Source: Butyrivibrio sp. MB2005
Lineage (GTDB): Bacteria; Bacillota; Clostridia; Lachnospirales; Lachnospiraceae
Direction of reading: 5' to 3'
Length of the DNA stretch: 62,474 bases
Assembly (NCBI RefSeq): GCF_000424285.1
Contig: NZ_AUJP01000023.1
Span: 1-62,474, forward strand
This document shows, one piece after another, positions 8,028 through 16,872 of the stretch (positions are counted from its first letter, which is position 1; each line of letters opens with the position of its first letter). The notes beneath the pieces are model-generated. The model saw only the letters and a list, made by a program, of their open reading frames with translations. It made no database searches and was not told where the DNA came from. The position numbers and the translations under genes were made by a program.

Positions 8028-8837
8028 TTAAGCATTGGTATTCTCCTGATCTGTACTGTTTGCAGCCATGAAGGAAAGTGCTACAAGATTTGCTGCATTT
8101 TTCTTAAGTCGTCTGAATATGTAGAACTGGAAAAAGAATATCGGAACTACTATGATCACTACCATGCCAGCACCAATATATACAGTTCTTTGTATTTCCT
8201 CTGTTATAGTCTCTACATTATCCCCGGCATGTATGAGCATGTTTGCTGCAAAAAAATCAAAAACAGTATGCCAAAACACAGGGACAAAATATGCAAGGAG
8301 GTATTCTTTTACTACAGACCCTCTGCCTGTTACTTTGTTATATCTGGCAAGTCCAAGATGTCTTCCCATGGCAAGCCCCAGCATCATATGCACTGTTATA
8401 CCCGGCAACCTCATCAAAAGAACAGGAAGACTGCTACTATATACAAAGTCTTCTATAAGAATAAACCCGAATCCGACAGCACCTGCTATCAGCATATATT
8501 CATATACATTTCTAATTTTTTTCCTATAGATGCATAATACAATAAGCGTAATGATCAATTTTGCAAGTTCTTCATTCAGCGCTGCAGAAAAAAGCGCATG
8601 ATTGAAACTGGCAAGTAATAGAGATCCATCTGTAGGTACAAACCCGGTTACAGCCTTGAATGCAAGACCGATTATCAGGAAAAAGACAAATGAAAGCGGC
8701 ACCGATAAAAGTCCGAGTATTACCGGCAGCAAAGCTTGTCCTCTTGAAATTCTGTAATCTCCTTCCCAGGCTATCATATTCTTATAAAGAATCCCCACAA
8801 TAATCAAACTTAGAACAAAACTGATAATCGATGTCAT
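8028..8837 (-). CDS. PrsW-family intramembrane metalloprotease
   Basis: A 269-residue multi-pass membrane protein with about eight hydrophobic segments. The PrsW signature is present: NEELAK at 88-93, GFGFILIEDFVY near 122-132 (usually EN, here ED), and TVHMMLGLAMG with histidine about 150, plus FWHTVFDF further on. PrsW cleaves the RsiW anti-sigma factor in Bacillus; distant members are linked to peptide modification or immunity. It is the last gene of an operon with ABC-2 permeases, an M13 peptidase and a CPBP protease. No anti-sigma factor gene is nearby, so a role in peptide processing or self-protection is an alternative to sigma regulation. Confidence 0.85.
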   Translation of the reverse strand: MTSIISFVLSLIIVGILYKNMIAWEGDYRISRGQALLPVILGLLSVPLSFVFFLIIGLAFKAVTGFVPTDGSLLLASFNHALFSAALNEELAKLIITLIVLCIYRKKIRNVYEYMLIAGAVGFGFILIEDFVYSSSLPVLLMRLPGITVHMMLGLAMGRHLGLARYNKVTGRGSVVKEYLLAYFVPVFWHTVFDFFAANMLIHAGDNVETITEEIQRTVYIGAGMVVIIVVPIFFFQFYIFRRLKKNAANLVALSFMAANSTDQENTNA

Positions 8838-8894
8838 ATTTTACCTCCTCATATTTTCATAATTATCCTCAAGATATCGCATATTTAAACTATT

Positions 8895-9641
8895 TCAGAA
8901 ATCCAGTTCTTTTTTTCTAAAGAGCAAATATGCCAAAATAATGGAAATAGCACAGATCTTTGCAACATGCCAAAGAAGTGTAATAATTGCCGTGCCACCG
9001 GTAAGCAGCAAATCTACTTTTGCACATTCGAGGGCCTGTGAAAAAAAATGCCTGTCTATATGCCAATGATTGATCACAGGAATGACATTCAGCCCTCTCA
9101 GCAGTGTATCTCCAGCAAAAAGGAGGAATGCATCCACGAGTGTTGCATAGGCAACGTTCTTGCTCCAGAAAAGAATGATCATGGATATTGTTGCATAGCC
9201 CAGAACAATAAAAGCATTGGTTAGTATCGTGCTATATAAAAAGCTGCTTTCTGCTCCGTTCATCTTCGCTCCCATAATCAGACCTGTAATGGTGATAAAA
9301 AGTGTATAGATTCCATATGAAATAAAGGTTACGATTACGCAATTAATGAACTTGGCGATCAGGAGTCTCCTTCTTGAAATCCCTCTTCCAATAAGGCACT
9401 GCATCGAATTTGACGTGAACTCATCGGCATATACACTCACGTATATGGCTATTCCTATAAACAGGTTCATTGTGTTTATAGCTGTTCCCTGACTGGAAGC
9501 AAATGAAAATCCACTCATCCCGCCGCTACCTTTTGATTGAATAGTCCAAAAGAGTGAAATAAGGAGGCAAATTCCAAGTACAATCCAATATGACGTTTTT
9601 CTCAGGATTCTTTTCACATCTGCAAAAATTAGATTTTTCAA
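8895..9641 (-). CDS. ABC-2 type transporter permease (second copy)
   Basis: A 248-residue membrane protein with six predicted helices and the ABC-2 permease layout (short cytoplasmic N-terminus ADVKRILRKTSYW, then helices). The segment YADEFTSNSMQCLIGRGISRRRLLIAK is the typical coupling region, almost the same as in its upstream neighbour. It starts inside the end of the preceding gene (ATGA overlap), so the two permeases are translated together and probably form a heterodimer with the ATPase at 10366. Confidence 0.88.
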   Translation of the reverse strand: MKNLIFADVKRILRKTSYWIVLGICLLISLFWTIQSKGSGGMSGFSFASSQGTAINTMNLFIGIAIYVSVYADEFTSNSMQCLIGRGISRRRLLIAKFINCVIVTFISYGIYTLFITITGLIMGAKMNGAESSFLYSTILTNAFIVLGYATISMIILFWSKNVAYATLVDAFLLFAGDTLLRGLNVIPVINHWHIDRHFFSQALECAKVDLLLTGGTAIITLLWHVAKICAISIILAYLLFRKKELDF

Positions 9642-10369
9642 AAGTCAAACTCCTTTCTCCGGAAAAAATAAGTCGTAATCGCCAGTGCTGCAAAAAGATA
9701 ACAGACAGCTGGCAGAAGCTGCCAGGGAGCCGCTCCCACTTCTATTCCGGTATATGCCCAATCCAGCAACCCGTCAAAGGTATAATCATATAATGAAAGA
9801 GAAGAAAAAAATTCTACTATGTTAAACACCAGTTTAAATATGGCCGTAAACGCGATACATGCGATAATACCAAGAACTGTAGAACCGGAAATGTACATGA
9901 TCATGGCGGAAAAAACAATGTAGCCAAAATGTCTAAGCCACCTCAGGATGATATATATAATAAGATTCACCTGTTGCTGCGGGCTTAATACGATTGCCGA
10001 TTCTGTATTTATTACAATAAGAGCCGCTACAATTATGACCAGATAAAGGCAAAGAAGTAAAATGGCAGCATCAAGAAGCTTGGCGATTATGAGCTTGTCC
10101 CTGGTAATACCATGACCAAGCACAGTCTGCATCGATTTTGAAGACAACTCATGTGCAAAAACAGCATAGAACGTGGGAAAGACTATGAAAAGAGCTATAG
10201 GTGCCCCGCTAAGTGATTTCTGCACACCATTTATCAGTCCGATTGAACCATCATTTACAACACCTTCAAGAACTGTATATGAGATGTAGATCAGCGCAAG
10301 CAAAAGACCAAAGTAAATAAGGCCAACCCGAAAGATACGTTTCAAATCTGCTCTTAACAAATCTCTCAT
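9638..10369 (-). CDS. ABC-2 type transporter permease (first copy)
   Basis: A 243-residue six-helix permease related to the next gene; both begin with a (R/F)ADxKRI motif and share the coupling segment HELSSKSMQTVLGHGITRDKLIIAK. It overlaps the ATPase gene by four bases (ATGA) and the next permease by four bases, which points to a single polycistronic unit. This arrangement (one ATPase and two half-permeases) resembles bacteriocin-immunity and peptide exporters of the LanFEG/BcrA type, but the substrate is unknown. Confidence 0.88.
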   Translation of the reverse strand: MRDLLRADLKRIFRVGLIYFGLLLALIYISYTVLEGVVNDGSIGLINGVQKSLSGAPIALFIVFPTFYAVFAHELSSKSMQTVLGHGITRDKLIIAKLLDAAILLLCLYLVIIVAALIVINTESAIVLSPQQQVNLIIYIILRWLRHFGYIVFSAMIMYISGSTVLGIIACIAFTAIFKLVFNIVEFFSSLSLYDYTFDGLLDWAYTGIEVGAAPWQLLPAVCYLFAALAITTYFFRRKEFDF

Positions 10370-11211
10370 TCTGCTGATCCTCCAATGAGTTCAAAGTAAT
10401 AGTCTTCCAGAGTAACTTTCTCTTTTCCTTCCTTTAGGACATCAATACCATTTTCCGCAAGAATACTTTTGGCTCTTTCCAGATTACCGGCAGAAACTGT
10501 CAGTTCTACTTCAGGGCGCTTTGCAGAAAGGTCATCCTGTGTGATTTCTTTTGCTATAACTCCATTGTGTACTATGCCGAAGCGATCTGCGGTATTTTCC
10601 AGCTCCCCAAGAATATGGCTCGACACTATGACAGTCATACCAAACTCATCCCTGAATCGCCGTATCATGTGGCGGATATCAGCTATACCCTGAGGATCAA
10701 GACCGTTGGTCGGCTCGTCAAGTATGAGAATATCAGGATTGCCAAGGATTGCATTGCCTATTCCAAGACGCTGTTTCATTCCAAGGGAATACCCCTTGGC
10801 TTTCTGATTTTCTTTACCATCGACGAGACCCACAACCTTCAGAACACGATCCACCTCCTGCTTCAGCGCTTTTCCCCTGATACCCTTTGCAGCTGCATAG
10901 TATTCAAGATTTGCTCTCCCGGAAAGATATCCATAGAAATTGGAGCCTACGAAAAATCCAACCTTTGACCTGTTTTCAAACAGCTCTTTTCGATTCTGCG
11001 AGCCGTCTATAGAAACACTGCCGGAAGTGTATTCCGACAATCCAAGAATCATCTTGAATATCGTGGTTTTTCCTGCACCGTTTTTGCCCACGAGACCATA
11101 GATGTCGCCTTTATTAACCTGCATAGTGACGCCTTTTAGTACGTCATGCTTGCCATAGCTCTTGATTATGTTATCAAGCCTTATTGCTGCATTTGAAATC
11201 TCTGATCCCAT
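10366..11211 (-). CDS. ABC-2 transporter ATP-binding protein (BcrA/LanF-like)
   Basis: A 281-residue ATPase: Walker A GKNGAGKTT, signature SLGMKQRLGIG, Walker B ILILDEPTNGLD and a switch histidine in VSSHIL. The layout matches BcrA/NatA/LanF-type proteins of ABC-2 exporters. I choose the ATG at 11211 because GGAAGGAG lies 7 bases upstream; in-frame GTG/ATG codons at 11241 and 11238 overlap the end of the peptidase gene and lack a ribosome site. It powers the two permeases downstream. Confidence 0.9.
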   Translation of the reverse strand: MGSEISNAAIRLDNIIKSYGKHDVLKGVTMQVNKGDIYGLVGKNGAGKTTIFKMILGLSEYTSGSVSIDGSQNRKELFENRSKVGFFVGSNFYGYLSGRANLEYYAAAKGIRGKALKQEVDRVLKVVGLVDGKENQKAKGYSLGMKQRLGIGNAILGNPDILILDEPTNGLDPQGIADIRHMIRRFRDEFGMTVIVSSHILGELENTADRFGIVHNGVIAKEITQDDLSAKRPEVELTVSAGNLERAKSILAENGIDVLKEGKEKVTLEDYYFELIGGSAE

Positions 11212-11237
11212 AATTAGACTCCTTCCTGAATAAGACA

Positions 11238-13403
11238 TCACCAGACATTGACTCTTCTATCCGGGCTTAAGTACATTCCATCTCCCGGCTTAATATCATA
11301 GGTTTCGATGAATTCATCATATTGCTGAAGCATAATGTTTATTCTGTAGAATGGAAGGGGATGTATGTCACTTTTCATTGTTCCAAGCTCGTTTTCCTTA
11401 GTTGTCTGCTGCGCATATTGCCTTGCAAAAGCTCTGAAAAACTCGTCATAATCAAAATCAGGCCATTCCCTTGCCACATATAGAACTGACTTGATGCCTC
11501 CCATATCAGCTATGGCTTCATCTTTTATAATGCTTCCATTCACTTTCTGTTGCCCGGGAATAGGTCTTGCCAGTGAGAAATAACCAGCAAGCATTGATCC
11601 CTTTTCATCCATCTTTGACCTGTCCTCTACAGCCATCCAGTCAATGGCAGTTATATTTTCATCAAACTGCCGCCCATACAGATCAAACTTTGTTCCATTA
11701 GAATCAAAGCCATGAGTTATCTCATGACCAATAGTAGTTCCTACGATTCCCGCAAACTGCTCAATTGATGAATCCTCTCCGAATGCAGCATCGCACATAG
11801 CTAAATACCCCGCCATTATATAGATGCCGTTTTCGGTTGTATAATACACACAGTTAACCTCTGTAGTAGTTCTATCTGCGTCATAAATATCCCACTTGAA
11901 TCTGTCCCAATCCGGACTCTTACTTATAGCTGCCCTGTGAGCTTCCACTACACGCCTGCCTTCAGCAGCAGCCTCAACAAGGTTGCCTCCTTCTTCGTAG
12001 GATTTTATTTCTGCCAGGGAATAGTCCGCAACATTATCAGGCTTTATGAGATGCAGCGCCATATTTTGCAATTTTTCTTTTGCAGCAGTTTTTGTATCAT
12101 CTGACATCCAGTCTTCTTCATCAAGTATTTGCAAATAAGCCTTTATCAGTGCATCAGTAAATTCTTTTACCTGATCTGTTTTTTCGCTGCCCTTAAAATA
12201 TTTTTCCAGGTATAAAGTATCCAATAATGGAAGAAAGCCGCAGATTTTCATATCATTTCTAAAGAGAACGCTAAGCTGCCCATCTGATAATCCCTCATGG
12301 TTGCCGGCGCTTGGCATATAAAGCATGGCCATCTTTTCATATGATTCGCGGTCATAAAGATACTTGGTCGAATCAATGGTATGGACTATAAGAAATGACT
12401 TGATATCCTTAAGATTCTTTTCGGTATAAATACCGGACAGAGACTTAAGATATGTATAATCCACATAAAAACTATCGCATCCCGAATAGCCTCTGCTATC
12501 CAGTATCTGTAAGAGCGGATAGTCCCCCTGCAGGGCACCTATCCCCTCTCTGTTATTTTGTGCCTGTGTAAACATTTCTCTTATGCCGAAGTTATCTATA
12601 TTACTACTTCTTGCGATAAAAGTTTCTATTCTGTAATTGCCTTTTAAGGTATCTTTGATCTCTTTTTCAGAAAAACCAAGTCTTCCAAGATAATATCCAA
12701 TTACATCATCGCATCTTTCCTTTGCTGATAATGTGCTACTTGTATATTGCACATATGAAGAGGCAGATCCGAGGGAAAGATTTGGAGCCTTAAGATTTAA
12801 TGTACTCTTGTCCGGGAACTGCAATTGTACTCCTACGGATTCCGGTATTAGTAACCCAAGGCCAAAGGGGTTTCTCGTGGTGCTTCCCTGATATTCTGTA
12901 AGGTCACTTATAGAAGATATGCTCTGTATGTCTGAAATGTATTTTTTTAGTGGTTCTACACCAAGCTTATTTCTCTCATTCCAATCAGAGTGCAGCTTTA
13001 TCAGGGTTTTGTATTTTAAAGCATTGTCGTCTGTCATAGTATCGTCAGAGGCAATTGCCATACATCTTTCATATACCAGCTTGGATGCATCAAGGACTAT
13101 ACTGGCCTCTTCATAAGCAGGATCCATAACCGCAGACAAAATATAGTCTTTATTCGCAGCCGCAGCAAAGTCGTCCTGAAGACGTATGTTATCTTCCTGC
13201 TTGACCATGCCGGAAACGTCAGAATCAACCCATTTTCCTCCTCCGGGCACTCCGGAAAGATCTGAATTTTCTACTTCCTGAGAAGATATGTCAGAGCCTG
13301 CCTTGCTTTCTTTGTTTCCACATCCGGCAGACATTATAGCCAAAGCAGTCAAAAGTATCACTGAAGTAGTTTTTCTGAATACATTCCATCTTTTGCCTAT
13401 CAT
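11238..13403 (-). CDS. M13 (neprilysin/PepO) family metallopeptidase lipoprotein
   Basis: A 721-residue zinc peptidase anchored to the outer face of the membrane. The signal peptide ends in a lipobox (MSAGC, Cys28). The zinc site is GHEITHGFD at about 557-565 and the third ligand is in EAIADMGG, both diagnostic of M13. The C-terminal signature VNVW matches the family's C-terminal tryptophan. M13 enzymes cut short peptides rather than proteins. It is translationally coupled to an upstream reading frame (TAATG) and lies between a CPBP protease and an ABC-2 exporter, which suggests that the operon handles an extracellular peptide. Confidence 0.92.
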   Translation of the reverse strand: MIGKRWNVFRKTTSVILLTALAIMSAGCGNKESKAGSDISSQEVENSDLSGVPGGGKWVDSDVSGMVKQEDNIRLQDDFAAAANKDYILSAVMDPAYEEASIVLDASKLVYERCMAIASDDTMTDDNALKYKTLIKLHSDWNERNKLGVEPLKKYISDIQSISSISDLTEYQGSTTRNPFGLGLLIPESVGVQLQFPDKSTLNLKAPNLSLGSASSYVQYTSSTLSAKERCDDVIGYYLGRLGFSEKEIKDTLKGNYRIETFIARSSNIDNFGIREMFTQAQNNREGIGALQGDYPLLQILDSRGYSGCDSFYVDYTYLKSLSGIYTEKNLKDIKSFLIVHTIDSTKYLYDRESYEKMAMLYMPSAGNHEGLSDGQLSVLFRNDMKICGFLPLLDTLYLEKYFKGSEKTDQVKEFTDALIKAYLQILDEEDWMSDDTKTAAKEKLQNMALHLIKPDNVADYSLAEIKSYEEGGNLVEAAAEGRRVVEAHRAAISKSPDWDRFKWDIYDADRTTTEVNCVYYTTENGIYIMAGYLAMCDAAFGEDSSIEQFAGIVGTTIGHEITHGFDSNGTKFDLYGRQFDENITAIDWMAVEDRSKMDEKGSMLAGYFSLARPIPGQQKVNGSIIKDEAIADMGGIKSVLYVAREWPDFDYDEFFRAFARQYAQQTTKENELGTMKSDIHPLPFYRINIMLQQYDEFIETYDIKPGDGMYLSPDRRVNVW

Positions 13404-13561
13404 TAGCTGTCCTTCTCCTTTTTGAGTTTAATGTTACTTATAGCTTCATCCATGATGGCCGGGACATCTGCCCCCACAATATCAAGACCGATTGCCTTAA
13501 TTATTTCCACATTTTTAATCCCATAAAAAATCTGGGCAAGTGCTTTTATTGCTCCTTTATC
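13403..13561 (-). other. Open 52-codon frame without a standard start, between CPBP and M13 genes
   Basis: Between the CPBP stop and the M13 start a frame stays open for 52 codons and ends in TAATG, overlapping the M13 start. Its peptide contains IFYGIKNVEIIKAIGLDIVG and then ADVPAIMDEAISNIK, which has normal protein composition. An AAAGGAG sequence lies near its beginning (overlapping the CPBP end), but no ATG/GTG/TTG in frame lies at a suitable distance; only ATA or ATT, or a GTG 18 codons in. It is in the -1 frame relative to CPBP. It may be a gene remnant, a product of a rare start codon, or a frameshift extension of CPBP. Confidence 0.4.
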
Positions 13562-14421
13562 TTACCACCAAGGAAAACTATCACTACGATAAATACCCCC
13601 TGAACAAGGGCGTCAAATACAAGGTCTGATATATTTAGATTGGTTGAAACTGTCTGTATCCCGAAACCATTTATGATATATAAGGTTACATTGTTCAGAA
13701 TATGATAAGCACAGGATGCCTCAAGGCCCCCGCTGATATATACCATAACTCCCATGAGAATTCCGGATATGAGTACAGATAGTTTTCCGGTGATATTATA
13801 TGGATGGATTACGGCAAAGGGGACCGCCTGAAGAACGATCGAAACGATCGTAATTCTTGTCCACCCGCCAAATGTCTGCATCAGAAGCCCTCGAAAAATA
13901 TGTTCCTCCGCGCTGCATTGACAGAATCCCAGCACCACGCAAATGATAAAGCCGGCTACGGTAAAATGAATCTCCCCTGTAGCTTCACCTTTGATGAAAG
14001 AAGAGATTATCAGAGGCAGAGCGACAACGATCAATCCCATCACAAAATATATCAGGAAATGCCGCATTCTCCATTTACCGGTGACGGACTGATATGAGCC
14101 AAACGGTCTGTAACCCACGACTAAAGTGGCAAAAAAGAGTGCAGGTAATGAAACAGCAATACTTCCAATGTTCATGATGGCACCGACAGGTGAATACATA
14201 TCTACGGTGTCATACCCACCGCTATTTCCGGAAAGTATTTCTCCCAGACTTATTCCTGACAACTGTCCCGCCAGTAAAGCCATCAATAACACAATTCCTA
14301 ACAGCACTGCATAAAATACTATGGTAAGCAGAATGACCTGAAGCGGTTTGAACCATCTATATCCTTCATATTCTCTGCCAAATAGCACAAAATTTGGGTC
14401 TTCGTCTCTCTTCATACACAC
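13546..14421 (-). CDS. CPBP family intramembrane metalloprotease
   Basis: A 291-residue membrane protein of the CAAX-protease/bacteriocin-processing (Abi) family. It has about eight hydrophobic segments and the diagnostic motifs SAEEHIFRGLL (Glu172, Glu173, Arg177), FAVIH (His205) and HILNN (His240, Asn243). These form the metal site in the Rce1-like fold. The first gene of the operon with the M13 peptidase and ABC exporter. The GTG at 14421 is 7 bases from AAAGGA; an ATG at 14415 is an alternative start. CPBP proteins act in peptide maturation or bacteriocin immunity. Confidence 0.87.
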   Translation of the reverse strand: MCMKRDEDPNFVLFGREYEGYRWFKPLQVILLTIVFYAVLLGIVLLMALLAGQLSGISLGEILSGNSGGYDTVDMYSPVGAIMNIGSIAVSLPALFFATLVVGYRPFGSYQSVTGKWRMRHFLIYFVMGLIVVALPLIISSFIKGEATGEIHFTVAGFIICVVLGFCQCSAEEHIFRGLLMQTFGGWTRITIVSIVLQAVPFAVIHPYNITGKLSVLISGILMGVMVYISGGLEASCAYHILNNVTLYIINGFGIQTVSTNLNISDLVFDALVQGVFIVVIVFLGGKIKEQ

Positions 14422-14555
14422 GCATTTCCTTTATCTGTTAAATGCATAACTAATGGAGACTTCAGTCTACTATATTTTCATTGTATTAGATATCGACTGA
14501 TCAAGTCTACTTTGCAAGATGAATTTAGACTTATTTCAGAAAATCTTTATATTGA

Positions 14556-14591
14556 ATAAAAAAGAAAGCCCCAAATAAACTTAGGGCTTTC
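14556..14591 (-). terminator. Intrinsic terminator after the lipoprotein gene
   Basis: Stem AAAGCCC / GGGCTTT (14565-14571 with 14584-14590), followed on the minus strand by TTTTTT. It sits 14 bases after the stop of the lipoprotein gene and separates it from the CPBP operon. Confidence 0.85.
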
Positions 14592-14604
14592 CCGTCAGAC
14601 TTTC

Positions 14605-15201
14605 TCATCTTGTCATTGTAATATCGTCAGCGATATGATCCTGATCATCTATCCAGATGATTGAGCTGTCATCCACGATCTGAATACTTCCGGTTCCGTC
14701 GGTGTAAGCAGTTATATCTGAATCGATCTCACCATTCTCCTGAAGTGTGTAGTCATGTTTCTCGCAGTCGCTGTAGGTAATCGTTTTTGTGGCTTCATCA
14801 TAATCGCCGTGCATTACCCACTCGCTGTGCTCTGATGCGCTGCTTCCCCACCAAACCTCGATGAGATATCCATCACTGCCTTTACCGGTTATGCTAAGAT
14901 TGCCGCGACCTGCGTAATACTGTCCTTCAAATGGCACTCTCTTTTCCTGAATATCATCATCCTCAAATGTAGATGAAAGCGGCTCTTCCTCAGGCTCGAT
15001 CACCTCTGTTGCAGCTGTTTCTTCTGAGGTTGCATCTTCAGCTACATCAGCGTTTTCTGCAGATGTCTCCTCTTCAATGATCTCTTTTTGCTCACGTTCA
15101 ATTGCAGCCTCCGGCTCTGCGGTGCTCTCTGCTGCTCCGCATGCTGCAAGCTGCAATGCAAGTGAAGCGAAAACAATAGTAGCTACTATTTTATTTCTCA
15201 T
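14605..15201 (-). CDS. Secreted lipoprotein with acidic linker and small C-terminal domain
   Basis: A 198-residue lipoprotein: signal peptide with lipobox LAAC (Cys21), then a low-complexity Glu/Ala/Thr linker (about 24-82), then a compact beta-rich domain of about 110 residues (GQYYAGRGNLSITGKGSDGY, ITYSDCEKHDYTL, IIWIDD). The linker probably spans the cell wall. The C-terminal domain resembles short lipocalin-like ligand-binding modules common in Lachnospiraceae lipoproteins, but I cannot name a function. Strong GAGGAGGGGAG ribosome site and own terminator: a single-gene unit. Confidence 0.75.
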   Translation of the reverse strand: MRNKIVATIVFASLALQLAACGAAESTAEPEAAIEREQKEIIEEETSAENADVAEDATSEETAATEVIEPEEEPLSSTFEDDDIQEKRVPFEGQYYAGRGNLSITGKGSDGYLIEVWWGSSASEHSEWVMHGDYDEATKTITYSDCEKHDYTLQENGEIDSDITAYTDGTGSIQIVDDSSIIWIDDQDHIADDITMTR

Positions 15202-15303
15202 AAACTAACTCCCCTCCTCATAACAGTTTACTTTGAAACTATATCAAGGCGAGTCCAACAGATGTCCAACACAAAACGCTACTATTTTTTGTTTATTAAA
15301 ATA

Positions 15304-16068
15304 CTATAATTCGTAACCCTTGGATTTGAGTACTGTGCATCTGTCTGTAAAAATCTCATTACAGATGCGAAGTTCCAATTCCTGTCTGTGCTGCAAATGC
15401 TTGATAAGTTCTTCTTCTCCGCTTACGCCATGCTTTTTTGCATAGGGGCAATCATTAAAATATCCCATCATCAACGGGAACCAGAGCTCATTCCCCTTGT
15501 CATCCGACCTTTCTTTTCTGATAACATCGATATTTGCCTTTACATCGTCTGTTTTCAGATAGTAGATGTGGTAATCTTTTCCATCAAGGGCTTCTCTTAC
15601 TTCCTTATAAAAGTCCACAATCTCATCATCTGTCATCACACGGAAAAGGATCATATCCTCAACTGTGTTCTGTAAAAGTGAACACTCAAAAATGGATTTA
15701 TCTCCGGTCCAGCTGCGATATCTGCCAAGTACTATCTCCTTGAACTCAGCTAAATCCCTTCGTCCGTTGTAAATCTCATACTGCTCAAGATCCTTATGAA
15801 AACCGGGAACATCAGTGAGTATCTGCGTGTAGCACACTACCATCTCCCCATTTTCTTCAAAGCTCTTGGGCTCGATCATGGATTTGATCTCACTGTATTT
15901 TTCCAGAATTTCACTGTACTTCTCTTTACTTATATAAGCGCACCATGCCAGCTCAACAGGAGAATAATCCCCTTCTCGCACTGCCTTAAAGTCCGGGTGC
16001 TTTTCAGAAAGCTTCCCTACTAATGTGCTCTTTCCGCTTCCCTGTAATCCTTCAACAAAATAGTTCAT
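15304..16068 (-). CDS. P-loop NTPase (kinase-like), unknown substrate
   Basis: A 254-residue cytosolic protein that starts with a classical P-loop (VEGLQGSGKSTL, residues 5-16). The rest resembles deoxynucleoside/thymidylate-kinase-like proteins: a helical lid with several Arg/Lys (YNGRRDLAEF, VIRKERSD), no second Walker B Asp pair that I can assign with confidence. Similar proteins in Lachnospiraceae are annotated only as AAA or hypothetical. It stands alone between the lipoprotein gene and the short ORF at 16116. Confidence 0.65.
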   Translation of the reverse strand: MNYFVEGLQGSGKSTLVGKLSEKHPDFKAVREGDYSPVELAWCAYISKEKYSEILEKYSEIKSMIEPKSFEENGEMVVCYTQILTDVPGFHKDLEQYEIYNGRRDLAEFKEIVLGRYRSWTGDKSIFECSLLQNTVEDMILFRVMTDDEIVDFYKEVREALDGKDYHIYYLKTDDVKANIDVIRKERSDDKGNELWFPLMMGYFNDCPYAKKHGVSGEEELIKHLQHRQELELRICNEIFTDRCTVLKSKGYEL

Positions 16069-16115
16069 TATTTCTCCTCTTTTTTATTGGCTTCCTGCCA
16101 TCCATCAAAAGGCTA

Positions 16116-16175
16116 TTACCCCTTAAATTTGCCTCTGTAACTGTGTCTTAAGTGAATTGCATATAATATTTCCAT
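16116..16175 (-). CDS. Possible 19-aa small ORF coupled to the esterase
   Basis: The peptide is MEILYAIHLRHSYRGKFKG. Its ATG (16175) lies 7 bases after a strong AGGAGGTG that overlaps the final codons and stop of the esterase gene at 16180, so ribosomes finishing the esterase could reinitiate here. It is basic and partly amphipathic. With only 19 codons, coding is not proven; the ribosome site is the main support. Confidence 0.4.
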   Translation of the reverse strand: MEILYAIHLRHSYRGKFKG

Positions 16176-16179
16176 ATTC

Positions 16180-16812
16180 TTACACCTCCTGTCCCAAATT
16201 CCATGCAAAACCTTTGGCGCTTCTTAAATCCGGATCTCTGAAATGATTACCCTCATTCCATTCGAGAGTGCAGTTTACTTTCTTTTCATTGAGAAAAGCC
16301 TGTGCCTCGCGGATTCTGTCTCCGACTGTAGCCATCACAGGATTCCTTGCCTTCTCCTCCTTGTTGCCAAGACTCAGGTAGACATTCTTACACTTAATCT
16401 CCTGCTCTTTCATATAATCATCAAATCCGGGAAACCACATGGAAGGCGAAACAGCCGCAACGCCTTTGAAAAGGTCTGTTTGATATACAGCCCAAAGCGC
16501 AAAAAGCCCCGCCAAAGAATAGCCACCTATGTAGTAGCTCTTTGATTCATCCTTGCAATAATCCAGAATCTCTGCCAGGGTATCCTCTGCACCTTCGCCA
16601 AAATCCTCGTTTCCGAAAACAGCCGGGGCTTTCCATGGAGATAGGTCGCTATTCCAGTTATCTACCTGAAAAGCGACCAGTAAGAAATCTTCCCCCGTCT
16701 TCTCTTTGATCATTGCAATTTCGTTTTCTATCACCTCAAGGTCATGGCCATCTACAGGCTGCACAAGTACCTTAGAAGCTGACTTATCCCCAAATTCATA
16801 GACTTTTTTCAA
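16180..16812 (-). CDS. Small alpha/beta hydrolase (esterase-like)
   Basis: A 210-residue hydrolase with the nucleophile elbow GGYSLAGLFALWA and a likely catalytic histidine in NEGNHFRDPD; the acid is less clear (LGNKEEKARN). The start is a TTG at 16812 with GGGAGGGGAG 5 bases upstream; no ATG fits as well. It is soluble and lacks a signal peptide. A likely -10 (TATAAT on the minus strand, near 16859-16864) gives it a promoter of its own. Substrate unknown; it resembles siderophore-esterase-like (Fes-type) folds in size and order of motifs. Confidence 0.75.
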   Translation of the reverse strand: MKKVYEFGDKSASKVLVQPVDGHDLEVIENEIAMIKEKTGEDFLLVAFQVDNWNSDLSPWKAPAVFGNEDFGEGAEDTLAEILDYCKDESKSYYIGGYSLAGLFALWAVYQTDLFKGVAAVSPSMWFPGFDDYMKEQEIKCKNVYLSLGNKEEKARNPVMATVGDRIREAQAFLNEKKVNCTLEWNEGNHFRDPDLRSAKGFAWNLGQEV

Positions 16813-16872
16813 AGGAACTCCCCTCCCGTAAACTATGATAGTTATCTAAAAAGCGTCTACTCCATTATATCC

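Noticed and set aside
14416..14450. An 11-codon frame (MHLTDKGNACV) ending in the ATGA of the CPBP alternative start
   Set aside because: No ribosome site of its own; most likely chance, although it could serve as a leader if the ATG at 14415 is the true CPBP start.
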